Shown: piece by piece, positions 1 through 8,737 of the stretch
Layout: each line of letters opens with the position of its first letter
How positions within the stretch are numbered: the first letter of the stretch is position 1
Source: Sinorhizobium sp. 6-70
Lineage (GTDB): Bacteria; Pseudomonadota; Alphaproteobacteria; Rhizobiales; Rhizobiaceae
DNA: 64,000 nt
Reading direction: 5' to 3'
NCBI RefSeq assembly: GCF_030124375.1
Contig: NZ_JASKLS010000002.1
Location: 62,001 to 126,000 of the forward strand
Notes under the pieces: generated by a model
Told to the model about the DNA's origin: nothing
The model's database searches: none
The model's input: only the letters and a program-made list of their open reading frames with translations
Position numbers and translations under genes: made by a program

Positions 1-1
1 C

Positions 2-319
2 ATTCCAAAGGATGCGCCGAATAAGGAAGCCGCCATCAGGCTCGCCGCCTTTATGTCGAAGCCCGAGCGCCAGGCCCTCTATACGACGACGTTCCCCGCC
101 GCCATGTCAGGCCTCGACGACAAACGTTTCGCCGACCCGATCATGAATGCGCATAAGGAGATGCTGAAACACGCCCGCCCGCAACCGACCATCCCCCAAT
201 GGGGACAGATCGGCCAGATCTACTACAACCACCTCCAGGAAGCGCTGCTGCAGAGCAGCACGGTCCAGGAGGCCATGGATTCCGCCGCAAGCGAGATCGA
301 GACGCTGTTGTCGCAGTGA
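2..319 (+). CDS. ABC transporter substrate-binding protein, C-terminal part (cut by window edge)
   Basis: The last 105 residues of an extracellular sugar-binding protein; the reading frame is open from base 2, so the gene begins outside the window. The tail (residues IPKDAPNKEAAIRLAAF..., then an amphipathic C-terminus ending ETLLSQ) has the helical lobe-closing shape of family-1 solute-binding proteins of CUT1 sugar importers. The ATG at 53 is internal and should not be taken as a start. The stop at 317-319 is followed by two MalF/MalG-type permeases and an MsmK/UgpC-type ATPase, so it is the periplasmic receptor of that importer. The substrate cannot be read from this fragment. Confidence 0.85.
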   Translation: MPKDAPNKEAAIRLAAFMSKPERQALYTTTFPAAMSGLDDKRFADPIMNAHKEMLKHARPQPTIPQWGQIGQIYYNHLQEALLQSSTVQEAMDSAASEIETLLSQ

Positions 320-396
320 AGCCTGCCAACGGTCCACATGAACTGAGCTGGAGCGCCCTGGCCGTCTGGTGGGGGCGCGCAACATCCGGAATCTCC

Positions 397-1257
397 ATGA
401 CAATGCGAAATATCAGCCCCGGCGTCTGGTTCATCCTGCCGACCATGCTGCTTCTTGCAGCGCTAATCGTCTATCCGATGCTGTCGACAGCCGAGCTCAG
501 CGTAACGGACGCGAACGGCGCCTTCGCGGGCATGCGGAATTTCAACGTCGCGATCAGCGCGCCATCGACGAGGCTGATCCTCTTCAACACCGCCTACTAT
601 GTGATCGGTTCGGTGGTATTCCAGCTTCTGCTCGGCATTCTGGCCGGCATCCTGCTCAATCAGCATTTTGCCGGCCGCGCGCTCGTGCGCTCTCTCATGC
701 TAATTCCCTGGGTCGTGCCCGGCATCGTTGCGGCCATGACCTGGGCCTGGATGTTCCATACCGACTACGGCATCATCAACTATATAATGACCCAGGTCGG
801 CGTCATCTCCGAGCCGATCGGCTGGCTGACCAATCCCAACACTGTCATGCCCGCGCTCATCGCGGTGAACGCCTGGAAGATGTTCCCTTTTGTGGCGGTC
901 ATGGTACTCGCCGGCCTGCAATCCGTGCCGGAGGAACTTTATGAGGCGGTCCGTGTTGACGGCGCCAATTTCTGGCACGAGATCTGGCACATCATGCTGC
1001 CGCAACTGCGGCCGGTGCTCGTCTCGATCACGCTGCTCCTGACCATCTGGGCACTGGATGGCATCACGATCATCTACTCCATTACCGGTGGCGGCCCCGC
1101 CAACCGCTCGATGATCTTTCCGATCCAGATCTACGTTCAGGCTTTCGAGTATTTCGAATTCAACCGGGCGGCCGCACTTTCGGTCCTCTACTTCCTATTC
1201 CTCTCGGTGATCATCGTACTCTACATGCGCGTCTTCGCGGCGCAGGAAAAGGACTGA
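397..1257 (+). CDS. CUT1 sugar ABC transporter permease, MalF type
   Basis: Integral membrane subunit of a sugar importer, about 286 aa with six predicted membrane spans starting at the segment VWFILPTMLLLAALIVYPML. The cytoplasmic EAA loop (EELYEAVRVDGANFWHEIWH, then LPQLRP) that docks on the ATPase is intact. I chose ATG 397 because a weak GGA lies seven bases before it; a GTG at 316 that overlaps the stop of the binding protein is in frame and would add 27 residues. It lies directly after the binding protein and 3 bp before the second permease, so they are one operon. The function is clear; the sugar is unknown. Confidence 0.9.
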   Translation: MTMRNISPGVWFILPTMLLLAALIVYPMLSTAELSVTDANGAFAGMRNFNVAISAPSTRLILFNTAYYVIGSVVFQLLLGILAGILLNQHFAGRALVRSLMLIPWVVPGIVAAMTWAWMFHTDYGIINYIMTQVGVISEPIGWLTNPNTVMPALIAVNAWKMFPFVAVMVLAGLQSVPEELYEAVRVDGANFWHEIWHIMLPQLRPVLVSITLLLTIWALDGITIIYSITGGGPANRSMIFPIQIYVQAFEYFEFNRAAALSVLYFLFLSVIIVLYMRVFAAQEKD

Positions 1258-1260
1258 GCC

Positions 1261-2088
1261 ATGCGCGACAGACGCCGCACGCTTCTCATCTCGCTGCCAG
1301 TCGCGATCCTGGTTATCGTCGCGGTCTTCCCGTTCCTCTGGATGGCAGTCTCGGCGTTCAAGCCGCTAGCGCAGCTTTATACGATCCCGCCGCAATGGCT
1401 GCCCGACCCACCGACGCTCGAGAACTTCAAGAACGTTGTCTTCCAGTCGAATATCCCGCGGTATTTTATCAACAGCCTGATCATCTCGATCGGCTCTACC
1501 TTCTTGGCGCTCGTCTTCGCGATCTTCGCCGCATATGGCTTCGCCCGGTTCGATTTCCGCGGCCGGTCGGCGGCGCTGGCCTTCGTGCTGATCGGCCAAC
1601 TCCTGCCGACGGCGACCGTTATCGTTCCGCTTTACATCGTCCTGAACTACCTCGGGCTCATCAATACCTATCTTGGCCTGATCCTCGTCTATCTCATTCT
1701 TACGCTACCGTTGAGTGTCTGGATGCTGACGGGTTATTTCCGGGGGATTCCGAAGGAACTGGAGGACGCGGCCATCATTGACGGCGCGTCCCAGCTCGGT
1801 GTTCTGTTCCGCATCTCGCTGCCGCTCGTCACGCCGGGCATTATTGCGGTGACGCTCTATTCCTTCGTCGCCACCTGGAACGAGTTCGTGTTCGCCCTCT
1901 CCTTCGCCACGGAAAAGGAAATGAAGACGCTGCCGATCGGACTGGCGGAGTTCTCCACCGAATTCGATACGGACTGGGGCGCGGTCATGGCCGCATCCTT
2001 CGTCATGACACTGCCGATCGCGCTCATCTTCCTGGTGATGCAGCGCATGTTCGTCGGGGGTCTCATGTCCGGCGCCACCAAAGGCTGA
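1261..2088 (+). CDS. CUT1 sugar ABC transporter permease, MalG type
   Basis: Second inner-membrane subunit of the importer, 275 aa, starting ATG three bases after the MalF-type gene stops. Six membrane spans are visible. The EAA loop reads GIPKELEDAAIIDGASQLGV followed by LPLVTPG, the normal ATPase contact. The C-terminus ends GGLMSGATKG, the usual end of MalG-family proteins. It pairs with the previous gene to form the channel. Nothing unusual was seen. Confidence 0.92.
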   Translation: MRDRRRTLLISLPVAILVIVAVFPFLWMAVSAFKPLAQLYTIPPQWLPDPPTLENFKNVVFQSNIPRYFINSLIISIGSTFLALVFAIFAAYGFARFDFRGRSAALAFVLIGQLLPTATVIVPLYIVLNYLGLINTYLGLILVYLILTLPLSVWMLTGYFRGIPKELEDAAIIDGASQLGVLFRISLPLVTPGIIAVTLYSFVATWNEFVFALSFATEKEMKTLPIGLAEFSTEFDTDWGAVMAASFVMTLPIALIFLVMQRMFVGGLMSGATKG

Positions 2089-2116
2089 CGGATAACAAAG
2101 AATTGGAGGATAGATT

Positions 2117-3199
2117 TTGGCTCAGGTTGCATTGAACGGACTGGTGAAGAGGTACGGAGCCTATCAGGCGCTGCACGAGGTCGACATGACCGTGGAGGAC
2201 GGCGAGTTCGTCGTGCTTGTCGGCCCCTCGGGCTGCGGAAAATCGACACTGCTCAGGATGATCGCCGGACTGGAGGAGATTTCGGACGGTACGATCAGCA
2301 TCGACGGCCGCATCGTCAATACGGTCCGTCCCAAAGAACGCGACATCGCCATGGTCTTCCAGTCTTATGCACTCTATCCGCATATGACGGTCCGCAAGAA
2401 CATGAGTTTCGCCCTGAAACTTGCAGGCACGGCCCAGTCGGAAATCGACAAAGCAGTCGAGCGGGCGGCCTCAATCCTCGGGCTCGAGCCTTTGCTCGAC
2501 AGAAAGCCGAAGCAGCTTTCTGGCGGTCAGCGCCAACGCGTCGCCATGGGGCGCGCGATCGTTCGGAACCCTCGGGTCTTTCTGTTCGACGAACCGCTGT
2601 CCAACCTAGATGCCAAGCTCAGGGTGCAGATGCGTGCGGAGATCAAGGAACTGCACCAGAGACTCGGCGCGACCACCGTCTATGTCACTCATGACCAGAT
2701 CGAAGCCATGACCATGGCAGACAAGATCGTTGTGATGCGTGACGGCCATATCGAACAGATGGGCCACCCGCTAGACCTTTACGACCGTCCGGCCAATCGC
2801 TTCGTGGCCGGCTTTATTGGTTCGCCAGCCATGAATTTCATCGACGGACGAATAGATGGTTCCGGTACGACCTGCTTTGTCGCATCCGATGGCACGACAA
2901 TTCCGATTTCCGGCCGGCCAGGCCTATCGAAGGGCGTCGAAACTGTTCTGGCGATCCGTCCGGAGGATTTGACCATCGTACCGGAAAACCATAGTGGGGC
3001 CTTTCCCGCTCTTGTGTCGGTCGTGGAGTCCACGGGGCCGGAAACCATCGTAATCCTGGCAAGTTGCGGAACGCGTCTCTCCGTCGTCGTGAAGGAACGC
3101 TCTCACCTGAAGATTGGCGAGAAAGTCTGGCTGCACGCTGAGCCGGAGAAAATGCATTTCTTCGAATCCACGGGAGATGGTTGCAGGATGAATATTTGA
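2117..3199 (+). CDS. Sugar ABC transporter ATP-binding protein, MsmK/UgpC type
   Basis: ATPase subunit of the importer, 360 aa. Walker A GPSGCGKST (near residue 37), Q-loop VFQSYALYPHM, signature LSGGQRQRVAMGRA, Walker B VFLFDEPLSNLD and the switch histidine in VTHDQ are all present, followed by the TOBE/MalK-like regulatory domain from about residue 240. The start is TTG at 2117, supported by a GGAGG at 2105-2109; no ATG gives the conserved N-terminus. It is the last gene of the importer operon. The TOBE domain suggests the usual CUT1 homodimer, possibly shared with other importers. Confidence 0.93.
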   Translation: MAQVALNGLVKRYGAYQALHEVDMTVEDGEFVVLVGPSGCGKSTLLRMIAGLEEISDGTISIDGRIVNTVRPKERDIAMVFQSYALYPHMTVRKNMSFALKLAGTAQSEIDKAVERAASILGLEPLLDRKPKQLSGGQRQRVAMGRAIVRNPRVFLFDEPLSNLDAKLRVQMRAEIKELHQRLGATTVYVTHDQIEAMTMADKIVVMRDGHIEQMGHPLDLYDRPANRFVAGFIGSPAMNFIDGRIDGSGTTCFVASDGTTIPISGRPGLSKGVETVLAIRPEDLTIVPENHSGAFPALVSVVESTGPETIVILASCGTRLSVVVKERSHLKIGEKVWLHAEPEKMHFFESTGDGCRMNI

Positions 3200-3469
3200 T
3201 ACCAAATCAATACTCGGCGAGGGCAGATGCTTGTCAACCATGCGGGGCTCAGGCCGTGCGCCCTGCGGCCCAGGAGGGCTTACCCAAGGGCGCGCCGCCC
3301 TCTGGACCCCGCCTCCTTGCCATTAATGGCTGAGACATGCCATTAAAGTTTGACCCGCAAAGCGGCCGCAATGGAGGTTTTGCAGCGCACGCAGACATTG
3401 CAAGGTGCGCAGCGGGGCATGCGCCGGCTGTCTCTCCATCAAGCAGACCCACACATTTCAGGAGAACTC
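3200..3469. other. Intergenic stretch with a small inverted repeat, no gene seen
   Basis: Between the importer ATPase and the VOC gene there is no supported gene. A 12-bp perfect palindrome GCCATTAATGGC lies at 3319-3330, with a half-copy (GCCATTAA) at 3339-3346. The stretch 3240-3310 is very GC-rich. It may hold the promoter or operator of the VOC gene. Confidence 0.4.
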
Positions 3470-3844
3470 ATGTTTGACCACGTCAAATTCGGCGTCAGCG
3501 ACTATGAAGCCAGCAAGGCGTTCTTCCTCAAGGCACTTGAACCGCTCGGCGTAGCTGTTGTCTCGGAGGGGCCGCCGACGTACGGTGTCGAGCTTAGCTC
3601 TGACGGCAGGGTTTCATTGTGCCTATACCAAACCGAGGAGAAGCCGGCGCATCTTCACGTGGCGTTCACGGCCGAGACGCGCCAGCAAGTCGAAGCTTTC
3701 TATCGCGCGGCTCTGGAGGCGGGTGGCAACGACAATGGTGCGCCTGGTCTGCGCCCGCATTACCACGCGAACTACTATGCAGCTTTCGTCATTGGTCCGG
3801 ACGGGCACAACATCGAAGCGGTTTGCCACGAATCTGAGGCCTAA
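3470..3844 (+). CDS. VOC (glyoxalase/bleomycin resistance) family protein
   Basis: A 124-aa single-module vicinal-oxygen-chelate protein. It opens MFDHVKFGVSDYEASKAFF and closes with the matching metal-side half (HYHANYYAAFVIGPDGHNIE), giving the paired beta-alpha-beta-beta-beta modules of the family. Metal-ligand candidates are His4, His 72-74 and the Glu of NIEAV. ATG 3470 has a GGAG nine bases upstream; longer in-frame starts give no family sequence. VOC proteins include lyases, dioxygenases and resistance proteins, and the reaction here cannot be told. Confidence 0.8.
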   Translation: MFDHVKFGVSDYEASKAFFLKALEPLGVAVVSEGPPTYGVELSSDGRVSLCLYQTEEKPAHLHVAFTAETRQQVEAFYRAALEAGGNDNGAPGLRPHYHANYYAAFVIGPDGHNIEAVCHESEA

Positions 3845-3888
3845 CCCTTCCATCAAGGACCTCTGCTTCCAGCGGGAAAAGTCCGCTC

Positions 3889-4024
3889 ATGTCGCTGCAG
3901 CCCGGCGACATAGTCTCCACCGCCACGCCTCCGCGGATCGGCATGGAAGCCGCCGCGCCAGCTGGTGCCTGGTGACGTCGTTGAACTCGGCACACAGAAG
4001 CAGACCTTCAGGGCCGACGTCTGA
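3889..4024 (+). pseudogene. Decayed C-terminal fragment of a fumarylacetoacetate hydrolase (FAH) family gene
   Basis: Reading from 3889 gives LQPGDIVSTATPPRIGME, the conserved C-terminal strand of FAH-family enzymes. After about 25 residues the frame runs into a stop, but one frame over the sequence continues VPGDVVELGTQKQTFRADV and stops at 4022-4024, which is exactly how FAH enzymes end. So a frameshift near 3965 and loss of the N-terminal two thirds have killed it. An intact FAH-family gene lies in the same cluster at 9291-10457. The fragment is likely a relic of an older catabolic gene or a recombination scar. Upstream limits are unclear. Confidence 0.65.
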
Positions 4025-4142
4025 TCGAGATGAGATTTGAAGGAAGCGGTGGCGCGCCGCCCCTATTTTGGGGCCCTACCCCATCGCTCTTGGCTTTTGC
4101 GCAAACTTATAATACAGGTTTTCAAAAGTCATAGGATAGAGA

Positions 4143-4859
4143 ATGAGCGAGAAGTTACCGACCACTCCGTCTTCCGGCGACCTCGTCGCAGGCGCGGTCT
4201 CGCAGATTTCCGCCTTCATCCGCAAAAACCAGCTGAAGCCAGGGGATCGCCTGCCCTCCGAAGCGGCCCTGACGGAGAGCCTTAACGTGTCCCGCACCGT
4301 GGTTCGCGAGGCTCTGCGTTCGCTCGCCGCGATGCGACTGATCGATCTCGGCGCCGGCAAGCGGCCCACCGTCGCCGAACTCGACGACAGTTCCATCGCC
4401 ATGACCTTCCGGCACGGCCTGTTCACCGACCAGATCGACATCCGCCAGATCTATGACGCGCGCCGCACCATCGAGGGACGTACGGCAACGCTGGCCGCCC
4501 TGCTGCGCACCGAGAAGGAGGCGGACGAGATGCTCGGCTTCGCCCGCGCCATGCAGAACCGCCTCGACCAACCGGCCGTCGTCATGGAAAACGACCTCGC
4601 ACTTCATCTGGCAATTGCGCGCGCCTCGAAGAACCCCGTCTTCGCCCTCATGATCGGCGCCTTTCAGGGCGTGATCGTCGAGAGTTGGCCGATCGGCTGG
4701 AGGGCCCGCGCCACCGACGACGAACGCGAAGCCATGAACCGCCTGCACCTCGACCTCGCCGAGGCGATCGCCGCCTCCGATCCCCAGGCGGCCTCGACCA
4801 TCATGGACCGGCATTTCGACCAGAGCCTCAGGGCTCTCGCCCGTGCCGGCCTGACCTGA
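4143..4859 (+). CDS. GntR-family (FadR/FCD) transcriptional regulator
   Basis: A 238-aa regulator. The N-terminal winged helix (about residues 12-80) contains LKPGDRLPSEAALTESLNVS and RTVVREALRSLAA, the GntR recognition helix. The C-terminal all-helical FCD domain binds a carboxylated effector through a metal; candidate ligands are the Asp/His of NDLALHLAIAR and the His of MDRHFD. It is co-directional with, and 20 bp ahead of, the enolase-superfamily gene, so it probably controls that gene in response to a sugar acid. A second FCD regulator sits at 10674-11381. Confidence 0.9.
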   Translation: MSEKLPTTPSSGDLVAGAVSQISAFIRKNQLKPGDRLPSEAALTESLNVSRTVVREALRSLAAMRLIDLGAGKRPTVAELDDSSIAMTFRHGLFTDQIDIRQIYDARRTIEGRTATLAALLRTEKEADEMLGFARAMQNRLDQPAVVMENDLALHLAIARASKNPVFALMIGAFQGVIVESWPIGWRARATDDEREAMNRLHLDLAEAIAASDPQAASTIMDRHFDQSLRALARAGLT

Positions 4860-4879
4860 ATCAAGAAACTGGAGTTCCC

Positions 4880-6082
4880 ATGAAAATCACAGGTCTCGAA
4901 ACCGTGCGCGTCGCCGAGCGCGCCAATCTCCTCTGGCTGCTCGTGCACACCGACGAAGGCATAACCGGCCTCGGGGAAACCTTCTTCGGCGCGGAGACCG
5001 TCGAAGCCTATATCCACGAATACATCGCGCCCCGCGTGATCGGCCGTGATCCGCTGGAGATCGACCGCCTCGCGGCCGACCTCGTCGGCTATATCGGCTT
5101 CCGTTCCTCCGGCGCCGAAGTGCGCGGCAACTCCGCCTTCGACATCGCGCTCTGGGACATTTTCGGAAAGGCGACCGGGCAGCCGATCGCCCAGCTTCTG
5201 GGCGGCTTCACGCGCCGGGAGATCCGCACCTACAACACCTGTGCCGGCACCGAATACATCAAGAAGGCGACCGGCCAGACGACCTCCAACTACGGCCTTT
5301 CGACCGGCAAGGACTATGACGACCTGAACGGTTTCCTGCACCGCGCCGACGAACTGGCGCTCTCGTTGCTCGAAGACGGCATCACCGCCATGAAGATCTG
5401 GCCGTTCGACGCGGCCGCCGAAAAGATGCGCGGCCAGTACATCTCGGTCCCCGATCTCAAGCAGGCGCTCGTTCCCTTCGAAAAGATCCGCGCAGCCGTC
5501 GGTGACAAGATGGACATCATGGTCGAGTTCCACTCCATGTGGCAGTTGCTGCCGGCCATGCAGATCGCCAAGGCGCTCGCTCCCTTCAACACCTTCTGGC
5601 ATGAAGATCCGATCAAGATGGATAGCCTTTCGAGCCTGAAGCGCTATGCCGAGGTCTCCCCGGCCCCGATCTCGGCGTCCGAAACGCTCGCCACCCGGTG
5701 GGGTTTCCGCGACTACCTCGAGACTGGCGCGGCCGGCATCGTCATGCTCGACATATCCTGGTGCGGCGGGCTCTCGGAAGCCCGCAAGATCGCGTCGATG
5801 GCCGAAGCCTGGCACCTGCCTGTCGCTCCGCATGACTGCACCGGCCCGGTGGTGCTCTGCGCCTCGACCCATCTGTCGCTCAATGCCCCCAATGCGCTGG
5901 TCCAGGAAAGCGTGCGCGCCTTCTACAACACCTGGTATCGCGACCTGGTCACCGCACTGCCGGAGGTGAAGCACGGAATGATCACGGTGCCCCCCGGTCC
6001 AGGGCTTGGCATGGAGCTTCATCCCGACATAGAGAAGACGTTCACGGTCAGCCGCCGCATGTCCGACGCCTCGAGCCTCTGA
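4880..6082 (+). CDS. Mandelate racemase/muconate lactonizing enzyme superfamily protein (probable sugar-acid dehydratase)
   Basis: An enolase-superfamily enzyme of 400 aa. The N-terminal capping domain carries the 20s-loop (GLGETFFGAETVE). In the barrel the metal ligands are visible as the Glu of MVEFHS, the Glu of HEDP and the Glu of SASET. A candidate Lys base lies in AMKIWPFD and a catalytic His in VAPHDCTGP. ATG 4880 has a GGAG ten bases upstream. Members abstract a proton alpha to a carboxylate, most often dehydrating aldonates or uronates. The neighbouring TRAP transporter, FAH enzyme and IlvD-type dehydratase support a sugar-acid substrate. The exact acid cannot be read. Confidence 0.85.
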   Translation: MKITGLETVRVAERANLLWLLVHTDEGITGLGETFFGAETVEAYIHEYIAPRVIGRDPLEIDRLAADLVGYIGFRSSGAEVRGNSAFDIALWDIFGKATGQPIAQLLGGFTRREIRTYNTCAGTEYIKKATGQTTSNYGLSTGKDYDDLNGFLHRADELALSLLEDGITAMKIWPFDAAAEKMRGQYISVPDLKQALVPFEKIRAAVGDKMDIMVEFHSMWQLLPAMQIAKALAPFNTFWHEDPIKMDSLSSLKRYAEVSPAPISASETLATRWGFRDYLETGAAGIVMLDISWCGGLSEARKIASMAEAWHLPVAPHDCTGPVVLCASTHLSLNAPNALVQESVRAFYNTWYRDLVTALPEVKHGMITVPPGPGLGMELHPDIEKTFTVSRRMSDASSL

Positions 6083-6234
6083 CGACGGCAAGCCAATAGA
6101 GCGTCGGCGGCAGCTCTTGAGCTCGCCGCCTTCGCCAGCGCTCCGCGGTAATGCTGCTCGGAAGGTGCTGTTCAGGCTGAACGACGCGATGCCAAAGCCG
6201 GCGCCGGCCTCCTCGGGAGACACAACATAAGAAA

Positions 6235-6271
6235 GTAGCCCGCAGCGGTCTCCACTGCGGGCTACTTTTTT
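6235..6271 (+). terminator. Strong bidirectional intrinsic terminator
   Basis: An 11-bp perfect stem (GTAGCCCGCAG at 6235-6245 with CTGCGGGCTAC at 6255-6265) with a 9-nt loop is followed by six T on the plus strand. On the minus strand the stem is followed by TTTCTTA. It lies between the convergent enolase-superfamily gene and the TRAP operon, so it can end both transcripts. Confidence 0.9.
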
Positions 6272-6292
6272 GGCGCGGTCCCGAAGACCGCC

Positions 6293-6395
6293 GCTACAGC
6301 GCCGTGCGTCTTATCAGACGCGCCAAGGACGCTGTAGCACTTTGAATTGCCGCATGTTTCAAATCTTAAATCGGCTACGATTTAAGGAAACATGC
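6293..6395. repeat. Rhizobial intergenic palindromic mosaic element (RIME-like)
   Basis: Two nested palindromes in tandem. The first has outer arms GCTACAGCG (6293-6301) and CGCTGTAGC (6330-6338) and inner arms GCGTCT/AGACGC around TATC. The second has arms GCATGTTTC (6352-6360) and GAAACATGC (6387-6395) enclosing TTAAATCG/CGATTTAA. This two-hairpin form is the kind of intergenic element scattered through Sinorhizobium genomes. A 23-bp piece of the first module recurs at 58838-58860. It sits between two convergent genes, its normal location. Confidence 0.75.
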
Positions 6396-6405
6396 AGTAG
6401 GGAGA

Positions 6406-7410
6406 CTACTTGCGGATCTCGGTGAGTTCGGCAAGGACTGCGTCCACGACGTCAGCACCGATCTCGTCCATGTGCTTTTGGTAGACAACCATCGACTTCT
6501 CGCGGATGCGGGCCTGTTCTTCCGGAGACAGGACGTTCACTTCGAGGCCGGCAGCCTTGATCTTCTCCAGCGACTTCTTGTTCAGGTCGGCGATGACCTG
6601 ACGCTCGACGTCGCGGCCGACGACCGCGCATTCACGAAGGGCCGCCTGCTCTTCCGGGGTGTAGGTGTCGAAGATGGCCTTCGAGAACAGGAAGAGGAAC
6701 GGCGTGTAGGCGTGGTTGGTCTCGGTGACGTATTTCTGCACTTCGAAGAACTTCGAAGTGTCGATCGTCACATACGGGTTTTCCTGGGCGTCGATCGTTT
6801 TGGTTTCGAGAGCCGAGAACACTTCGCCGAATGCCATCGGCGTGGCGTTCGCACCAAGGTTCTGGAAGGTGTCGAGGAAGATGTTGTTCTGCATGACGCG
6901 AACCTTCAGGCCCTCGAAGTCTTCCCACTTGGTGACCGGGCGAACGGAGTTCGACAGGTTACGGAAGCCGTTTTCCCAGTAAGCAAGGTTGACGAGGCCG
7001 ACGGCCGCCAGCTTCTCGTCCATCATCTTGCCGAACTTGCCGTCGAGAACCTTGTAGGCTTCCTGGGCATTGGCGAAGAGGAACGGCAGGTCGAAGACGC
7101 CGAGAGCCGGCTCGATGCCGACGAGCGGCGACGACGAGGTGACGACAGCTTCCTGAACGCCCGAACGGAGCGCCTGGGTGGCCTGCAGGTCGCCGCCGAG
7201 AGCGCCGCCCCAGAATGCCGTCAGCTTGAGCTTGCCGCCGGACTTTTCGTCCAGGCACTTCTGCATGGCCTCGATACCATTGCCGACCGGGTGGTCGGCG
7301 TTGATGCCGTTCGACACACGGATGTTGCGGTCATTGAATTCCGCGAGTGCCGGAGCCGAAGCCGTGCAGGCGAAAGCGATGGCAGTCGTGGCGAGTAGAA
7401 GTTTTCTCAT
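6406..7410 (-). CDS. TRAP transporter solute-binding subunit, DctP family
   Basis: Periplasmic receptor of a TRAP carboxylate importer, 334 aa, with a Sec signal peptide (MRKLLLATTAIAFACTASAPALA) cleaved before EFND. The family's conserved arginine that pairs with the substrate carboxylate is in the stretch GLKVRVMQN. GGAGG just upstream supports ATG at 7410 over the longer frame. It is the last gene of the leftward operon FAH enzyme-DctQ-DctM-DctP, 49 bp after DctM. DctP proteins of this size bind uronates, aldonates and other carboxylic acids, which fits the catabolic genes around it. Confidence 0.93.
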   Translation of the reverse strand: MRKLLLATTAIAFACTASAPALAEFNDRNIRVSNGINADHPVGNGIEAMQKCLDEKSGGKLKLTAFWGGALGGDLQATQALRSGVQEAVVTSSSPLVGIEPALGVFDLPFLFANAQEAYKVLDGKFGKMMDEKLAAVGLVNLAYWENGFRNLSNSVRPVTKWEDFEGLKVRVMQNNIFLDTFQNLGANATPMAFGEVFSALETKTIDAQENPYVTIDTSKFFEVQKYVTETNHAYTPFLFLFSKAIFDTYTPEEQAALRECAVVGRDVERQVIADLNKKSLEKIKAAGLEVNVLSPEEQARIREKSMVVYQKHMDEIGADVVDAVLAELTEIRK

Positions 7411-7459
7411 ATTTTCCTCCCAATGGATTGTTGAGTGAGAAGGTTGGACGTGCCGGCTG

Positions 7460-8737
7460 TCAGTGCAGCCAGCGCGCCGGTACGATGACCAGGTCCGGGA
7501 ACAGGACCAGGAGAAAGAGCACGATCGTCTGCGCCGCGAGGAACGGCCACACACCCGCCGTGACCTTTCCGAGCGGGATACGGCCGACGCCGCTGACGAC
7601 GTTGAGAACGACGCCGACCGGTGGGGTCAGAAGACCGATGCAGTTGTTCATGATGAACAGGACACCGAAGTAGACCGGATCGATACCCGCCTGTTTGATG
7701 ATCGGCATGAGTACCGGCGTCAGGATCAGGATTGTCGGCGTCAGGTCCAGAGCGGTGCCGACGATCAGCACCAGGATCATGATAACGAACATCAGCAGGA
7801 TCGGACGGTCGATCAGCGGTTCGATCAAGCCGGTGATTTCGCCCGGAATGTTCGCGGCGGTTATCAACCAGGCTGAAACCAGCGCGGCGCACACCAGGAA
7901 CATGATCACGGACGTCGTCTTCGCTGCCTGCAGGATCACGCGCGGAAGCTCTTTCCATGTCAACTCACGGTAAATGAACAGGCCGACGAACAGCGCGTAG
8001 GCCGCGGCGATGACGGCCGCTTCCGTGGGGGTGACCATGCCCGCCTTGATGCCGCCGAGAATGATGACCGGCATGCCGAGCGCCCAGAGTGCCCGGCCGG
8101 TCACCTGGAGGCGTTCCTTCATCGACGCGCGCGGAAGGGCCTCGACCTTGTCCTTGCGCACCACGATCAGCCAGGTGCCGATCAATGCAAAGCCCATCAT
8201 GAGGCCGGGAACGATGCCCGCCATGAAGAGCTGCGTGATCGAAACGTTGGCCGCGACGCCGAAGACGATGAAGGCCATGGACGGCGGAATGACCGGGGCG
8301 ATGATGCCGCCGGCGGCAATGAGGCCGGCCGAACGCGGGACATTGTAGCCCGCCTTGGCCATCATCGGGATGAGGATGGCGGCGAGCGCGGCGGTGTCCG
8401 CGGCCGCGGAGCCGGAAATGCTGGCCATGATCAGCGCGGCGACGATCGCCACGATGCCGAGACCGCCGCGAATGTGGCCCACGCAGGCGATGGCGAAATC
8501 GATGATACGGCGCGAAAGGCCGCCGGCGTTCATCAGCTCGCCCGCCAGAATGAAGAAGGGAATGGCGAGCAGGGTGAAGGTGTCAGCCCCGGCGATCATG
8601 TTCTGGGCGATGATCTGGGTGTTGAACATACCCATGTACCACATGAGCACGACGCCGCAGAACATCAGCGAAAATGCAACCGGCACCCCGATCGCCATGG
8701 CTCCCAGCAGGGAACCAACAAAAACGAAAAGGGTCAT
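7460..8737 (-). CDS. TRAP transporter large permease, DctM
   Basis: The 425-aa ion-coupled transport subunit with about 12 hydrophobic segments. Family hallmarks seen are AIPFFILAGELMNAGGLSRR near residue 60, ASISGSAAADTAALAAILIP near 108 and the IAPVIPPSMAFIVFG segment near 150. It begins at ATG 8737, which overlaps the stop of DctQ (TGATG), so translation is coupled. It works with DctQ and DctP at the inner membrane. Confidence 0.95.
   Translation of the reverse strand: MTLFVFVGSLLGAMAIGVPVAFSLMFCGVVLMWYMGMFNTQIIAQNMIAGADTFTLLAIPFFILAGELMNAGGLSRRIIDFAIACVGHIRGGLGIVAIVAALIMASISGSAAADTAALAAILIPMMAKAGYNVPRSAGLIAAGGIIAPVIPPSMAFIVFGVAANVSITQLFMAGIVPGLMMGFALIGTWLIVVRKDKVEALPRASMKERLQVTGRALWALGMPVIILGGIKAGMVTPTEAAVIAAAYALFVGLFIYRELTWKELPRVILQAAKTTSVIMFLVCAALVSAWLITAANIPGEITGLIEPLIDRPILLMFVIMILVLIVGTALDLTPTILILTPVLMPIIKQAGIDPVYFGVLFIMNNCIGLLTPPVGVVLNVVSGVGRIPLGKVTAGVWPFLAAQTIVLFLLVLFPDLVIVPARWLH

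Noticed and set aside
4664..6223. 519-codon open frame on the minus strand
   Set aside because: Antisense to the GntR end and the enolase-superfamily gene; low-complexity Arg/Gly/His-rich product with no family motifs. A GC-rich shadow frame.
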